Assembly (NCBI RefSeq): GCF_017114985.1
Contig: NZ_JABXKP010000104.1
Span: 92,379 to 156,378, forward strand
DNA: 64,000 nucleotides
DNA from: Nostoc sp. JL33
Lineage (GTDB): Bacteria; Cyanobacteriota; Cyanobacteriia; Cyanobacteriales; Nostocaceae
Direction: 5' to 3'
Position numbers and translations under genes: made by a program
The notes under the pieces: generated by a model
The model's database searches: none
What the model was told of the DNA's origin: nothing
What the model saw: only the letters and a program-made list of their open reading frames with translations
Part shown: piece after piece, positions 17,334-26,917 of the stretch
Numbering within the stretch: position 1 is the stretch's first letter
How the letters are laid out: every line of letters begins with the position of its first letter

Positions 17334-18302
17334 ATGAATCATCAGCCAGTTGATGCAACCACCGCCACCAGCTTTTTACCAATGGTGTCGGTGGTTATTC
17401 CTATTTATAACGGTGAGGCGGATTTACCAGATTTGCTCAATTGTCTGTTGTCTCAAACTTACCCAAAAGACCGGGTAGAGTACTTGTTGGTGGACAATAA
17501 TAGTAGCGATCGCACTCTTGCGATTCTGAAAATATCTGCCGAAAATTGCCCAATTACAATTCACCCCTTGAGCGAAAACCAAATTCAAAGCTCCTATGCT
17601 GCTCGTAATACTGGGATTCGCGCCGCTAGGGGTGAAATTATCGTTTTTACCGATGCTGATTGTCGCCCACAACCGCAATGGTTAGATGCATTAATTCCGC
17701 CTTTTGTCAATAAAGAAGTGGTAATTGTCGCTGGTGAAATTTTGGCACTACCAGGCACAACTCTGCTAGAACAACACGCAGACCGTCAAGAAACTTTGTC
17801 GCAAAAGCATACCCTCGGCCATTCCTTTCGTCCCTATGGTCAAACGGCTAATTTGGCGATTCGACGCATTGACTTAGAAAAAGCGGGTTTATTTCGTCCC
17901 TATCTTACCACTGGTGGCGATGCTGATATTTGCTGGCGGATTTTGGGGGAAAACATCGGGCGTTTGGAATTTGCCCCGAATGCGATCGTTCAGCACCGCC
18001 ACCGCGCTACACTTCAAGAACTGCAAAGTCAATGGCGGCGCTATGGACGCTCAAATCGCTATCTACACGAACTCCACGGTGTCGATTTGATGCGAGAGAT
18101 GACACCCAAAGAATACGGCTATCGCCTAGTACGTTGGTTATTGAAGGAAATACCAAGGGATATTAAGAAGGCTATCGGGGGTCAAGCCACCCTTGTAGAT
18201 TTATTAAATACTCCCATTGGTTTGTTCACAGCTAGGGCGCGTGCTGCTGGGCAACGAGACACTAAGCTGCCAGAGAATGCTAAGATAATTGATTTTCTGT
18301 AA
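17334..18302 (+). CDS. family 2 glycosyltransferase
   Basis: The 322-residue protein has the GT-A fold signature: V-S-V-V-I-P-I-Y-N-G-E-A-D-L near residue 18, L-L-V-D-N-N-S-S-D near 46, and a DxD-type T-D-A-D-C-R-P near 105. G-G-D-A-D-I-C-W-R near 198 is the usual ED/aspartate region. It is soluble apart from weak hydrophobic stretches. The sugar and acceptor cannot be told. No Shine-Dalgarno sequence is evident because a palindrome abuts the start. Confidence 0.85.
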   Translation: MNHQPVDATTATSFLPMVSVVIPIYNGEADLPDLLNCLLSQTYPKDRVEYLLVDNNSSDRTLAILKISAENCPITIHPLSENQIQSSYAARNTGIRAARGEIIVFTDADCRPQPQWLDALIPPFVNKEVVIVAGEILALPGTTLLEQHADRQETLSQKHTLGHSFRPYGQTANLAIRRIDLEKAGLFRPYLTTGGDADICWRILGENIGRLEFAPNAIVQHRHRATLQELQSQWRRYGRSNRYLHELHGVDLMREMTPKEYGYRLVRWLLKEIPRDIKKAIGGQATLVDLLNTPIGLFTARARAAGQRDTKLPENAKIIDFL

Positions 18303-18707
18303 CAATATTAGGGGGCTGGAATATGAGCAGTCAGTTCTGTAGGGAGTGCAAAATGCCCCTGATCGCTGGCTGACAAACTCTCGTCCGCCTAGCCTTCTAG
18401 TCCTTCGGCATTTATTTTTGCTTGCATGGGAATGCTCCCGTTCTGTATGACTGAAACCCTTATTCTTTCTGTAACTCACAAAAGTAAATATATCTTAAGA
18501 AGTATTTAAAAAATAGACACAGCAAATATAATGTCATAGATTAAGTTTTAAGCTTGATTTCTCTAAGCCGACAGACGCGTGACTTCTTGGAAGTAACCGA
18601 CTCCTTGCCTGCTCAATAGGGTCTGGAGCCTTGAACAAGGCATGGGATGTGCTTCCTTTGCCCTCTTCATTCACAGCTAGGCTTCATAATTTTATGAGTT
18701 GAGCAAT
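18303..18707. other. intergenic region without recognised features
   Basis: The 400 bp between the glycosyltransferase and the GGDEF-EAL gene show no credible frame. Only weak self-complementary patches are present (for example GGAAGT at 18588 with GCTTCC at about 18651). Confidence 0.4.
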
Positions 18708-20693
18708 ATGAACGTGGATGGATTTAGCCAACAGATTGAGAAATTGCGCTTACAGGTAGAGGGACTATTGCAATGGAATGCAACTAAGCCGAACTCCCAA
18801 GAAGAGATCGTAATGGAGGCTTTCGAGAAACTCAACATTGCAATGGAAGAACTATTGATAGCCTCCCAGGAGTTAGAGGAAACACGAGCGGCAGTAGAGA
18901 AAGAGCGCCAACGTTACCAAGATTTGTTTGAGTTCGCTCCAGATGGTTACTTGGTAACTGATAGTGCCGGGACAATCCAAGAAGCTAACCATGCAGCAGC
19001 AACCTTGCTCGGTGTTCAGCAAAAGTATCTAGTAGGTAAACCATTAATTGTCTTTATTGCTCAAGAAGACCACCAGTCCTTTAGCTCTCAGATAAACAAT
19101 TTGCAGCAGCTACTGAACTGGGAAATTAACCTACAACCACGGCGAGGAACGCCTTTCCCTGCTAGTGTGAAAGCGTCTGCGGTATACGACCTTGAGGGAA
19201 AACAGCTTGGCTGGCGTTGGCTGCTGTGCAATATCAGTGAACGCAAACAAGCTGAAGAAATGTTGCACCAAGCTTACGGTAAGTTAGAAATACGGGTGGC
19301 GGAACGGACAGAAGAATTGCTAAAAGCAAATCGGAAATTGCAGAATGAAATTACAGAGCGTAAACGAGCCGAATCACAACTGCTGCACCTTGCCTTTCAC
19401 GATGCACTGACGGGTCTGCCAAACCGCACTGTATTTATGAACCGCCTAACACATGCGCTCAATTATTCAAAACGGCATTCAGATTATCTATTTGCTGTAA
19501 TGTTTATCGACCTGGATCGATTTAAAGTGATCAATGACAGTCTTGGACACTTAAATGGAGACCAATTACTGCTTACGACTGCAAGTAGGCTAAAACTATG
19601 TGTACGCTCCATAGATACAGCCGCACGGCTTGGGGGAGACGAATTTACAATCCTGCTTGAGGGAATCCAAGATGTATCAGATGCCATCATAGTCGCTGAA
19701 CGGATTCAACAGGAACTAGCGTTACCCTTTGAGCTTGGCGGACAACAAGTGTTCATAACGGCAAGTATTGGTATCGCCTTGAGTTCGATAGTAGGCTATG
19801 AAAATCCACAAGACCTTTTAAGGGATGCTGATACAGCAATGTACCGAGCTAAGGTGCTAGGAAGAGCGCGTTATGAGCTATTCAACTCAGATATGTATGC
19901 TAATGCTCTGGCGAGATTACAGTTAGAGTCCGATTTGCGCCGAGCAATTGAACGCGTTGAGTTTCGGGTTTATTACCAACCGATTGTTTCGCTGACTAAT
20001 GGCTCTATTTTAGGTTTTGAAGCTTTGTTGCGTTGGCAGCATCCAGAACGTGGTCTGCTTAATCCAGCAGATTTTATTCCCCTGGCAGAAGAAACTGGAC
20101 TAATTTTCTCCATTGGCAACTGGGCCTTGCATGAAGCCTGTCGCCAAACGCAAGCTTGGCGGGTATCCCATGATTCTAACTTCCTAGAGAAAATCAGTGT
20201 CAATCTCTCCCTCAAGCAATTTTACCAGCCGAATTTGATTGAGCAGATTGGGCAAATTTTGCACTCAACTGGTCTGGACGCTGACACTCTATTGGTAGAT
20301 ATTACTGAAAACGTAATTATGGAAAATAGCAATAAGGCAGCTGCCACACTCTTACAACTTCGAGAGATGGGCATTGAGTTATCAATTGATGACTTTGGTA
20401 CAGGCTACTCCTCATTAGGTCATCTTTATAACTTTCCGATTAGTATGTTGAAGATTGACCGTTCTTTTATCAGTTCAATCGGCACTAGTAGTATGAATTT
20501 AGAAATTATTGAGATAATTGTCACATTGGCACACAAGCTAGGTGTGAATGTGGTTGCGGAAGGAGTAGAGACAAAAGAGCAATTAGCACTTCTAAAAAAG
20601 TTGAGATGTGAATATGGCCAGGGATATTTTTTCTCAGTTCCATTAAATAGCTCGGCAGCAGAAGAATTAATTATGGCAAATCCTCAGTGGTAA
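18708..20693 (+). CDS. PAS-GGDEF-EAL cyclic-di-GMP protein
   Basis: About 661 residues. ATG 18708 (M-N-V-D-G-F) is preferred to the TTG at 18699. An N-terminal coiled coil (about 45-70) precedes a PAS domain (Y-Q-D-L-F-E-F-A-P-D-G-Y, about 70-185), a second coiled coil with E-R-T-E-E-L, then GGDEF (about 230-395) with an intact R-L-G-G-D-E-F and EAL (about 410-655) with E-A-L-L-R-W and D-D-F-G-T-G-Y-S-S-L. Both catalytic signatures look complete, so it could make and degrade c-di-GMP. There is no transmembrane segment. No partner gene is apparent. Confidence 0.9.
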   Translation: MNVDGFSQQIEKLRLQVEGLLQWNATKPNSQEEIVMEAFEKLNIAMEELLIASQELEETRAAVEKERQRYQDLFEFAPDGYLVTDSAGTIQEANHAAATLLGVQQKYLVGKPLIVFIAQEDHQSFSSQINNLQQLLNWEINLQPRRGTPFPASVKASAVYDLEGKQLGWRWLLCNISERKQAEEMLHQAYGKLEIRVAERTEELLKANRKLQNEITERKRAESQLLHLAFHDALTGLPNRTVFMNRLTHALNYSKRHSDYLFAVMFIDLDRFKVINDSLGHLNGDQLLLTTASRLKLCVRSIDTAARLGGDEFTILLEGIQDVSDAIIVAERIQQELALPFELGGQQVFITASIGIALSSIVGYENPQDLLRDADTAMYRAKVLGRARYELFNSDMYANALARLQLESDLRRAIERVEFRVYYQPIVSLTNGSILGFEALLRWQHPERGLLNPADFIPLAEETGLIFSIGNWALHEACRQTQAWRVSHDSNFLEKISVNLSLKQFYQPNLIEQIGQILHSTGLDADTLLVDITENVIMENSNKAAATLLQLREMGIELSIDDFGTGYSSLGHLYNFPISMLKIDRSFISSIGTSSMNLEIIEIIVTLAHKLGVNVVAEGVETKEQLALLKKLRCEYGQGYFFSVPLNSSAAEELIMANPQW

Positions 20694-21065
20694 GGGTTAT
20701 TTCAAAAAATTCGTAATTGGTAATAATGCTCTCTACGAGACGCGGAAGGGACGAATACTCGCGCTTGGCTGCGTACCTATGGGGAAGCAAGCTATGCAAA
20801 ACGTCTGGTAGAGAAGACATTAGGGACTTCCAAATAAAAAAATACCCCACAAGGCTGGGACAAGATTGGCTAATTTATTTGTTGGAAGTCGCTTAATTAG
20901 TAATTAAAGACAGTTTCAAACGGGGATTTAGCGCAAAACCGGAGCGGAGGTATCTTGGCTCTTTTTACTGCCGTTAAGAAGCAATGGGTTTTTCCCTTAT
21001 CCCTTTTGTTCAATGACTGTCAACTTTCGCTAAATTGGAAAAAGGAAAACTCAAGGAAATTTTAA
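20694..21065. other. intergenic region with small inverted repeat and dispersed repeat pieces
   Basis: GACTTCCAAATAAA (about 20825-20838) and the inverse TTTATTTGTTGGAAGTC (about 20873-20889) bound a 65-bp MITE-like unit. Just before it (20735-20815) lie fragments resembling common Nostoc repeats (ACGAGACGCGGAAGGGACG, CAAGCTATGCAAAACG). No gene is seen. Confidence 0.45.
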
Positions 21066-21761
21066 ATGTCAGCACAATTGTTACTGGTGGATGATGAACC
21101 AGGGATACGGGAAGCCGTGAAAGACTATTTACAAGAGAGCGGTTTCAACGTTCAAGTCGCCAGTAACGCCCTTGAAGGTTGGGAATGGATGCAGCTGAAT
21201 ACACCTGATTTAGTGATTTCCGATGTGATGATGCCTCAGGTAGATGGCTATCAGTTCCTTAAGCAACTGCGAGAAGACCCTCGCTTCCAAGCACTCCCGG
21301 TAGTATTTTTAACTGCTAAAGGTATGACAGGCGATCGCATCCAAGGCTATCATGCTGGTGTTGATGCCTATCTTCCCAAACCCTTCGATCCAGATGAACT
21401 GGTGGCTATAGTTGAAAATTTGCTAGCCCGCCGCGCCGCTAAGGGAGCAAGTACCGGAGATGACGCTGAAACCCCCGATCTTGCTGAACTAGCGAATCAG
21501 ATTGCCCAAATTAAGGCATTGTTAACTCAAAGAAATGCCATTTCCCAATCGCCAGCCCCTTTCAAAATTGATTTGACTCCCAGAGAACAAAGTGTTTTGA
21601 ACTTGGTCGCTGAAGGGTTGATGAACAAAGAAATCGCCCGTCGGTTGGAAACCAGCGTCCGCAATGTAGAAAAGTACGTCAGCCGTTTATTTAGTAAAAC
21701 TGGCACCAGTAGCCGTACAGAGTTAGTTCGTTTTGCCCTAGAACACGGTCTTGCTAAATAG
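21066..21761 (+). CDS. response regulator with LuxR/NarL-type HTH output
   Basis: In this 231-residue protein the receiver domain (about 1-120) has the acidic pair D-D-E, phospho-acceptor aspartate in V-I-S-D-V-M-M-P, T/S in F-L-T-A-K and lysine in L-P-K-P-F. A linker with a short amphipathic segment leads to the LuxR HTH (about 168-228): L-T-P-R-E-Q-S-V-L-N-L-V-A-E-G, N-K-E-I-A-R-R-L and V-R-N-V-E-K-Y-V-S-R-L. No kinase lies nearby, so the signal is unknown. A Ycf29/NarL-type cyanobacterial regulator is a fair description; the orthologue is not assigned. Confidence 0.9.
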   Translation: MSAQLLLVDDEPGIREAVKDYLQESGFNVQVASNALEGWEWMQLNTPDLVISDVMMPQVDGYQFLKQLREDPRFQALPVVFLTAKGMTGDRIQGYHAGVDAYLPKPFDPDELVAIVENLLARRAAKGASTGDDAETPDLAELANQIAQIKALLTQRNAISQSPAPFKIDLTPREQSVLNLVAEGLMNKEIARRLETSVRNVEKYVSRLFSKTGTSSRTELVRFALEHGLAK

Positions 21762-21985
21762 GCATTGGGCATTGGTTATTTTCTTTTTGTCCCTTTGTCC
21801 CCCTGCTTCTGGGTAATTGGTAACAGGTAACTGGCTGCTAAACCATGACCTATTACCAGTAATAGATAAAACATAAGTATTTTATCAAATCAGGCACTGA
21901 GCTAAAGTAAAAAGCTAAAAGAAAGGTTATTTATTTTTACTTTGGTCTTTTAGGTTTTCATTTGATTTGCGCCTGTTTTTTAATT

Positions 21986-22016
21986 CCCCATCTGTAAAGA
22001 CACAGGGGTTTTTTTC
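21986..22016 (+). terminator. possible terminator downstream of the response regulator
   Basis: CCCC (21986) and CTGT pair imperfectly with ACAC and GGGG (22005), followed by a run of eight T. It lies 225 bp after the stop codon, so it could end the regulator transcript. The remaining gap 21762-22265 has heptamer-like ATTGGGC scraps and no gene. Confidence 0.45.
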
Positions 22017-22265
22017 TTGCTGCAATGTTTTGATAAAAACTCGGTAAAATGCACCCGGCTGAATTTGCTCTCAGATTCTACCAGTACCCTTTGCTACAAA
22101 GTTTTTAGTCGAGGAAACTGTTCCTGGGATTTTGGGTTGCTAAATAAGACTTTCACAAAGTAGAAATCACAGTATTTTAGCAATTCTACTTGCTGCTCAG
22201 TTTCTATTGCAACGGAGGTATGGGATCAACATTTGATTTGATACCCAATTCACGTTTTGCCACTA

Positions 22266-22550
22266 TTAAGTTTGTGGATTTTCAGCAGCATTACGCAAGC
22301 GCATTAGCTGGCGTCGCATTTGAGGTGAGGCTTTGAACTCAGACACTTCCTGCGCTTTAACGGACGCTTGCAGCGTCTCTAAAAAGTCGTCAGAACCCTC
22401 GGTCAAGGCATCAAGTAGCACCTGTAAGAGTTGTTCGCGATCGCCCAATAGACTCTTTTCCTCAATCAACCGGAATTTGAGATGTATTTCGCACTCATAA
22501 ACACCTACTTCGAGATTACTTATCTGGCGTGGTAATGCTTTGGAGTTCAT
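22266..22550 (-). CDS. small conserved-looking protein of unknown function
   Basis: The 94-residue protein starts M-N-S-K-A-L-P-R-Q-I and contains E-C-E-I-H-L-K-F-R-L-I-E-E-K, then L-L-Q-V-L-L-D-A-L-T-E-G-S-D-D-F-L-E-T-L-Q and a basic C-terminus R-R-Q-L-M-R-L-R. The mix of an opening beta-strand-like part and helices looks like a real soluble protein, and the codon pattern fits. I do not recognise the family. It stands alone, with long intergenic regions on both sides. Confidence 0.65.
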   Translation of the reverse strand: MNSKALPRQISNLEVGVYECEIHLKFRLIEEKSLLGDREQLLQVLLDALTEGSDDFLETLQASVKAQEVSEFKASPQMRRQLMRLRNAAENPQT

Positions 22551-23415
22551 AGCTATTGAGATTCCTTTACTTGGTGGTCATGAGGCTAAGGAGGTAGATG
22601 TCCAGCAAAATTCTTTATATCTTTTTTGAATCCAAACTGCTTCAATTAAGAATTTTTCTTCATCAATCACCTTTGTATCCCATTTCACTCTCCTGTGTTC
22701 TATCTTCAAGGTAGATTTTCACTGTCTAGATTTTGATGTGACTGTGCCAGATATAGCTTATGGTAAGCCATAACTATTATTCAGTTTTTAAGATTCTACA
22801 CAATAAAGTTTCTGTAAGAAGTTGTTCGACCTTTTTAAAGCTTTTTACATCAACTTTATGTTAACGTCAACAACAGTTTGACTTGTTACTTTAATTTTGG
22901 TGTTTATACGTAAGTAAAACTGCTTAACTTTTTGGAATTTATTAAAGCCAGAGGTCGATGTAGCGCTATTACGTAAAATTACTTGATGTACTTTTTCTTC
23001 AATAGAAAATTTCAGAGAAATTAATGAGCATAATTATTAAAGTAAAATTTATATTCTCCATAAAAAAACGTACACAGATCAAATTATTCCTGCCAAGTGC
23101 CTTACCTTACTGGCTTTTGGGCTTGATGAGTAGAAAAATTTTAGCAGTAGGTAAGATTAGTACACCAAACAAAAATACTTTATCCAGTAATTTTTAGAGA
23201 AAAATAATTGGACTACTGTCAGTACTAGCTGCTAAATCGGACTTCAACTCCTAATAGAAGTAGCAAGCTAATCAGTACAGGTGATATTTTTACTTATGTC
23301 CATTCAATATACTCTTTTGAAACTGCTCTCAAAGCTTGTAAATTGAGAGCATTCAAGCTCAGATATAACGTCTACAATAATTTCAGTGTAATCCACCCAA
23401 ATCTTGCACCCTTTT
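22551..23415. other. long AT-rich intergenic region
   Basis: About 860 bp with no plausible gene on either strand and no repeat recognised. It should hold promoters for ndhM (plus) and the small minus-strand gene. The AT content is higher than in neighbouring genes. Confidence 0.4.
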
Positions 23416-23775
23416 ATGGATAACCCGATGCTACTCAAGTCTACAACCCGGCATGTCCGCATTTTTGCAGGTGAAATTGACCGGGATGGCGAACTAATTC
23501 CTAGTCAACAGGTCTTAACGTTAGATATTGACCCAGATAACGAATTTAACTGGAATGAAGATGCGCTGCAAAAGGTTTACCGAAAATTTGATGAACTAGT
23601 AGAAGCATCTAGTGGCGCAGACCTCACAGAATATAACTTACGCCGTGTCGGGTCAGACTTAGAGCATTATCTGCGATCGCTCCTGCAACTCGGCGAACTC
23701 AGCTACAATCTCTCTGCCCGTGTTACCAACTACAGCATGGGAGTCCCCCAAGTTGCAATTAACGACAAAGAATAA
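23416..23775 (+). CDS. ndhM: NDH-1 complex subunit M
   Basis: The protein of 115-119 residues is the cyanobacterial NdhM. It shows L-L-K-S-T-T-R-H-V-R-I-F, L-T-L-D-I-D-P-D-N-E-F-N-W, L-Q-K-V-Y-R-K-F-D-E-L-V, Y-N-L-R-R-V-G-S-D-L-E-H and the terminal V-T-N-Y-S-M-G-V-P-Q-V. NdhM is an oxygenic-phototroph-specific peripheral subunit of the thylakoid NDH-1 complex, in cyclic electron flow, respiration and CO2 uptake. Start ATG 23416 (M-D-N-P) or 23428 (M-L-L-K); the second matches the usual N-terminus, but the upstream codons are acceptable. Confidence 0.93.
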   Translation: MDNPMLLKSTTRHVRIFAGEIDRDGELIPSQQVLTLDIDPDNEFNWNEDALQKVYRKFDELVEASSGADLTEYNLRRVGSDLEHYLRSLLQLGELSYNLSARVTNYSMGVPQVAINDKE

Positions 23776-24503
23776 GCCAATGAGTTGGTAGCGGGCTGGC
23801 TGACACCCTTCTGACTTTTCACCTCATCTGGAAAAGCTAACGATTAACCTAACCTCGTAACCCCCTTTCCGACGCTCTAAGGGGGATAATTCCAAGTCTG
23901 GAACCCCACATGCTTGGCTGTCGGCATCGACGGCAGTTGCTTCAGGTCGAGAAACCCGACACCAGTCGAGAAAAGGGGGAAACAACGCCAGGTGCAACAA
24001 GAGTGGCTCCCCTCTTCTGGCGCTGGCTTCCCAACGCCGTGGCTTCTCCTTGTAAAAGAGAGATTGAAACAGAGGTTTTCTAGATCCCGTGAAAAGTCAG
24101 GTACTTTTGCCAAAAGTATATTTGCTATTCTTAATTCTTAATTAAAGTTAATTGTTGCTATCCTACTTATAAACTAAATAAATTCCCAGATTATCTGCCT
24201 GTTGATGATGGGGTAATTTAGCAAAAGCAAATAACATAGTCACGCTTGGGTTATGCTTTGGGGACAGGGTTGGAGTTAGTTGCTTTCTTGATGGATCACA
24301 GAGCGATAGAAGCTATGATGAGGCTGTAGGGTTGACTTGGGAGCGTATTCTTTGGATAAATAAGCATTAGCACCTGCTGATATCCGCCAGCTAAAATCAT
24401 CATCTAAAGTCTGGTTATGTCAAGTTTCAGAAAGATGAGCGGTCTAGATTATCCCTACTAATGCTGTTAAAGAAATTGCCAATCGCTGATCGGTGCGAAA
24501 ACT
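23776..24503. other. intergenic region with dispersed repeats
   Basis: Snap-back repeats related to those at 400-640 fill about 23845-24070 (ACCCCCTTTCC with AAGGGGGAT, and GGGAAACAACGCC). 24120-24503 is AT-rich with no recognisable feature. Frames across the repeats are rejected. Confidence 0.45.
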
Positions 24504-26768
24504 ATGGAAAATGACGCGGCAACGCTCTACTGTCCAAACGAAAATTGTCAGGCTGCCAACCCCCTGACTCACAAGTTTTGCCAGCGATGTTCCACGCCCC
24601 TACCCAAACATTACCTCTGGGCTGTGGTAGATAGCCCAAGTGTGGGTAGCCCTGGAGAAATATTAGCCGATCGCTACTTAGTCCTTGATAAATTTGTTCT
24701 TTTAGATACGAAGCCTGGTTTATTAGCGCTAACGCCTGAGTTAGAGAATTTGCAGCCTCTAAAAGCTTACCTGAGACTCATTCCCTACCGCTTACACGTA
24801 CCGCAGGTATATGGAGTGCTTTTTGTCGCTGACGGCTCCTCCCATCGAGAAATATTACTCTTAGAAAAACCGCCAGTATTAGTAGATGACACAATCCAAC
24901 AAGTGCATTTGTGCAGCGAGTTAACCACGGCTTGGCGTGATGCGACATCAATGCGCCAACTCAATTGGTTATGGCAAATAGCTCATCTGTGGCAACCTCT
25001 TGCGAGTGAAGGTGTCGCCTCTAGCTTACTTGACTCCTATGTATTACGCACAGAAGGATCATTAGTACGTTTGTTGGATTTGCGTTTCGACGCCGCAACA
25101 TCACCAGAATTGCCCCAATTAGGTGAATTTTGGCAGCAGTTGGTTAGTGATGCCAAACCAGCTATAACTGAATTTGTTAATCAGGTTAGCCTTTCCTTAA
25201 TTCAGGGAGAGATCAATTCAACCGATCAATTAATCGGAGTTTTAGATCGGGGACTGGCTGGGTTAGGGCGATCGCAAACACCCACGATCAAAATTATCAC
25301 CAAAACCGACACTGGGCCAAGTCGCCAACGTAACGAAGATGCCTGTAGCCCCCCCAGTGGCACTCTGATTAACAAACCACCCCAGCCAACAGCCTTAGCA
25401 ATTGTCTGTGATGGCATCGGTGGACATGAGGGTGGCAATGTCGCCTCAAATTTAGCGATTGAAACGATTCAGCAACAGGTACAGCAACTAACAAAAGTTC
25501 CCTACGACCACATAGACCCCTCACTGCTGCTTAATGACCTAGACAAGGCAGTGGCAATTGCCAATGACAAAATTAGTCAGCGCAATGACTTGGAAAATCG
25601 CCAAGGGCGTCAGCGCATGGGCACGACTTTAGTCATGGCATTGCCTGTTGCTCATGAAATGTACATTACCCACGTTGGCGATAGTCGTGCCTACTGGATT
25701 ACACGCCACGGCTGTTATCAAGTTACCCTCGATGATGATGTCGCCTCCCGCGAAGTGCGGCTAGGTTATGCCATTTACCGCGAGGCTGTGCAACAGAGTG
25801 CTGCTGGCTCTCTAGTCCAGGCTTTGGGGATGGGGCCGAGCACTTCATTGCATCCGACATCGGGACGGTTTATGCTCGATGAAGATGCTGTTTTTCTGCT
25901 CACATCCGATGGTTTGAGTGATTTTGATCGCGTGGAGGAGTACTGGGAAACAGAAATATTGCCGGTTCTAGTTGGGGAAACAAATATAGTAAATGTTGCG
26001 GATAGATTAGTCGAAATCGCTAATACTAAAAATGGACACGATAATGTCACCGTCGCTTTAGTCCACTATCAAGTCCAATACTGGGAACCAGAAATCACCA
26101 TAAAAGCAATCATTACAGACAGTTCCTCCGCAAAAACTGTTGATTTTACGTCCACGGCAAATGCAACACTTTTAAGTAGCCCAAACCAGAAAACTCAGGT
26201 CATTCCCGAAAAAGAGCCGGTGAAAACGTCGATACCGCTACAGTGGATAGTTCCGTTAATATTGGTGGTAGCAGCAGGTGCTATCGGATTTTTCCTAAAG
26301 CAACTGCGATCGCCATCAGGGCTATTTACAATTTTTTCCAATCCCATACAAACTCTCAACCCTACCATCGAACCGACACCCACACCGCGATCGCTTGCTA
26401 ACCTTTCTCCGGGTTGGGTAATTAAAACCAACAAGGAAATCCCCTTCGGAAACAACCAATTACTTCCGCGTGGGACTTTTTTAGAAGTTATTGAGAAAAA
26501 ATCAAATCCCAAACCAGCTTCTGTTGATTCTTCCGTGTCTATGCGAGTCTGTGCCAATAAAAGCATACCAACTCCAGCTAATACTAATAACCCAGCAGGA
26601 ACTTCCTCAGTTCCATCAAATTCAAAACCTTTGCCGCAACCAGTATTGCTGGACTTGTCCCAACTGAACCCTACTGCGGTATCTGTTTTACAATCAAACG
26701 TACCAAATCCATGTAAAACTGGTACGCAACCAGCAATTACTGAACCAACTGGCAGCAGTCCAACTTAG
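24504..26768 (+). CDS. zinc-ribbon / pseudokinase-like / PP2C phosphatase membrane protein
   Basis: In this 754-residue protein an N-terminal zinc ribbon (C-P-N-E-N-C then C-Q-R-C, residues 9-32) precedes a region (about 55-230) that reads like a degenerate Ser/Thr kinase: D-R-Y-L-V-L near the start, then L-L-D-S-Y-V-L-R-T-E-G and L-V-R-L-L-D-L-R where a kinase would have its catalytic and DFG loops, with catalytic residues missing. A full PP2C domain follows (about 270-530) with R-Q-R-N-E-D, C-D-G-I-G-G-H-E-G-G, H-V-G-D-S-R-A-Y and G-H-D-N-V-T-V. One transmembrane helix (about 574-594) leads to a Pro/Thr-rich outer part. It probably removes Ser/Thr phosphates; the CHAT-FHA gene follows. Confidence 0.85.
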   Translation: MENDAATLYCPNENCQAANPLTHKFCQRCSTPLPKHYLWAVVDSPSVGSPGEILADRYLVLDKFVLLDTKPGLLALTPELENLQPLKAYLRLIPYRLHVPQVYGVLFVADGSSHREILLLEKPPVLVDDTIQQVHLCSELTTAWRDATSMRQLNWLWQIAHLWQPLASEGVASSLLDSYVLRTEGSLVRLLDLRFDAATSPELPQLGEFWQQLVSDAKPAITEFVNQVSLSLIQGEINSTDQLIGVLDRGLAGLGRSQTPTIKIITKTDTGPSRQRNEDACSPPSGTLINKPPQPTALAIVCDGIGGHEGGNVASNLAIETIQQQVQQLTKVPYDHIDPSLLLNDLDKAVAIANDKISQRNDLENRQGRQRMGTTLVMALPVAHEMYITHVGDSRAYWITRHGCYQVTLDDDVASREVRLGYAIYREAVQQSAAGSLVQALGMGPSTSLHPTSGRFMLDEDAVFLLTSDGLSDFDRVEEYWETEILPVLVGETNIVNVADRLVEIANTKNGHDNVTVALVHYQVQYWEPEITIKAIITDSSSAKTVDFTSTANATLLSSPNQKTQVIPEKEPVKTSIPLQWIVPLILVVAAGAIGFFLKQLRSPSGLFTIFSNPIQTLNPTIEPTPTPRSLANLSPGWVIKTNKEIPFGNNQLLPRGTFLEVIEKKSNPKPASVDSSVSMRVCANKSIPTPANTNNPAGTSSVPSNSKPLPQPVLLDLSQLNPTAVSVLQSNVPNPCKTGTQPAITEPTGSSPT

Positions 26769-26917
26769 TTAAAGACTCGATAAACTTGTAAAAACCTGGA
26801 ATAATAACAGGTAACAAAAAGAAGTAAAAAATTTACAAGGTAAAAAAGTAGAAAATTTTCACTTTGGAGAATTGTTATTTTAAATTATTTGTTTTTAGCT
26901 TTTATTTTAATGAATCC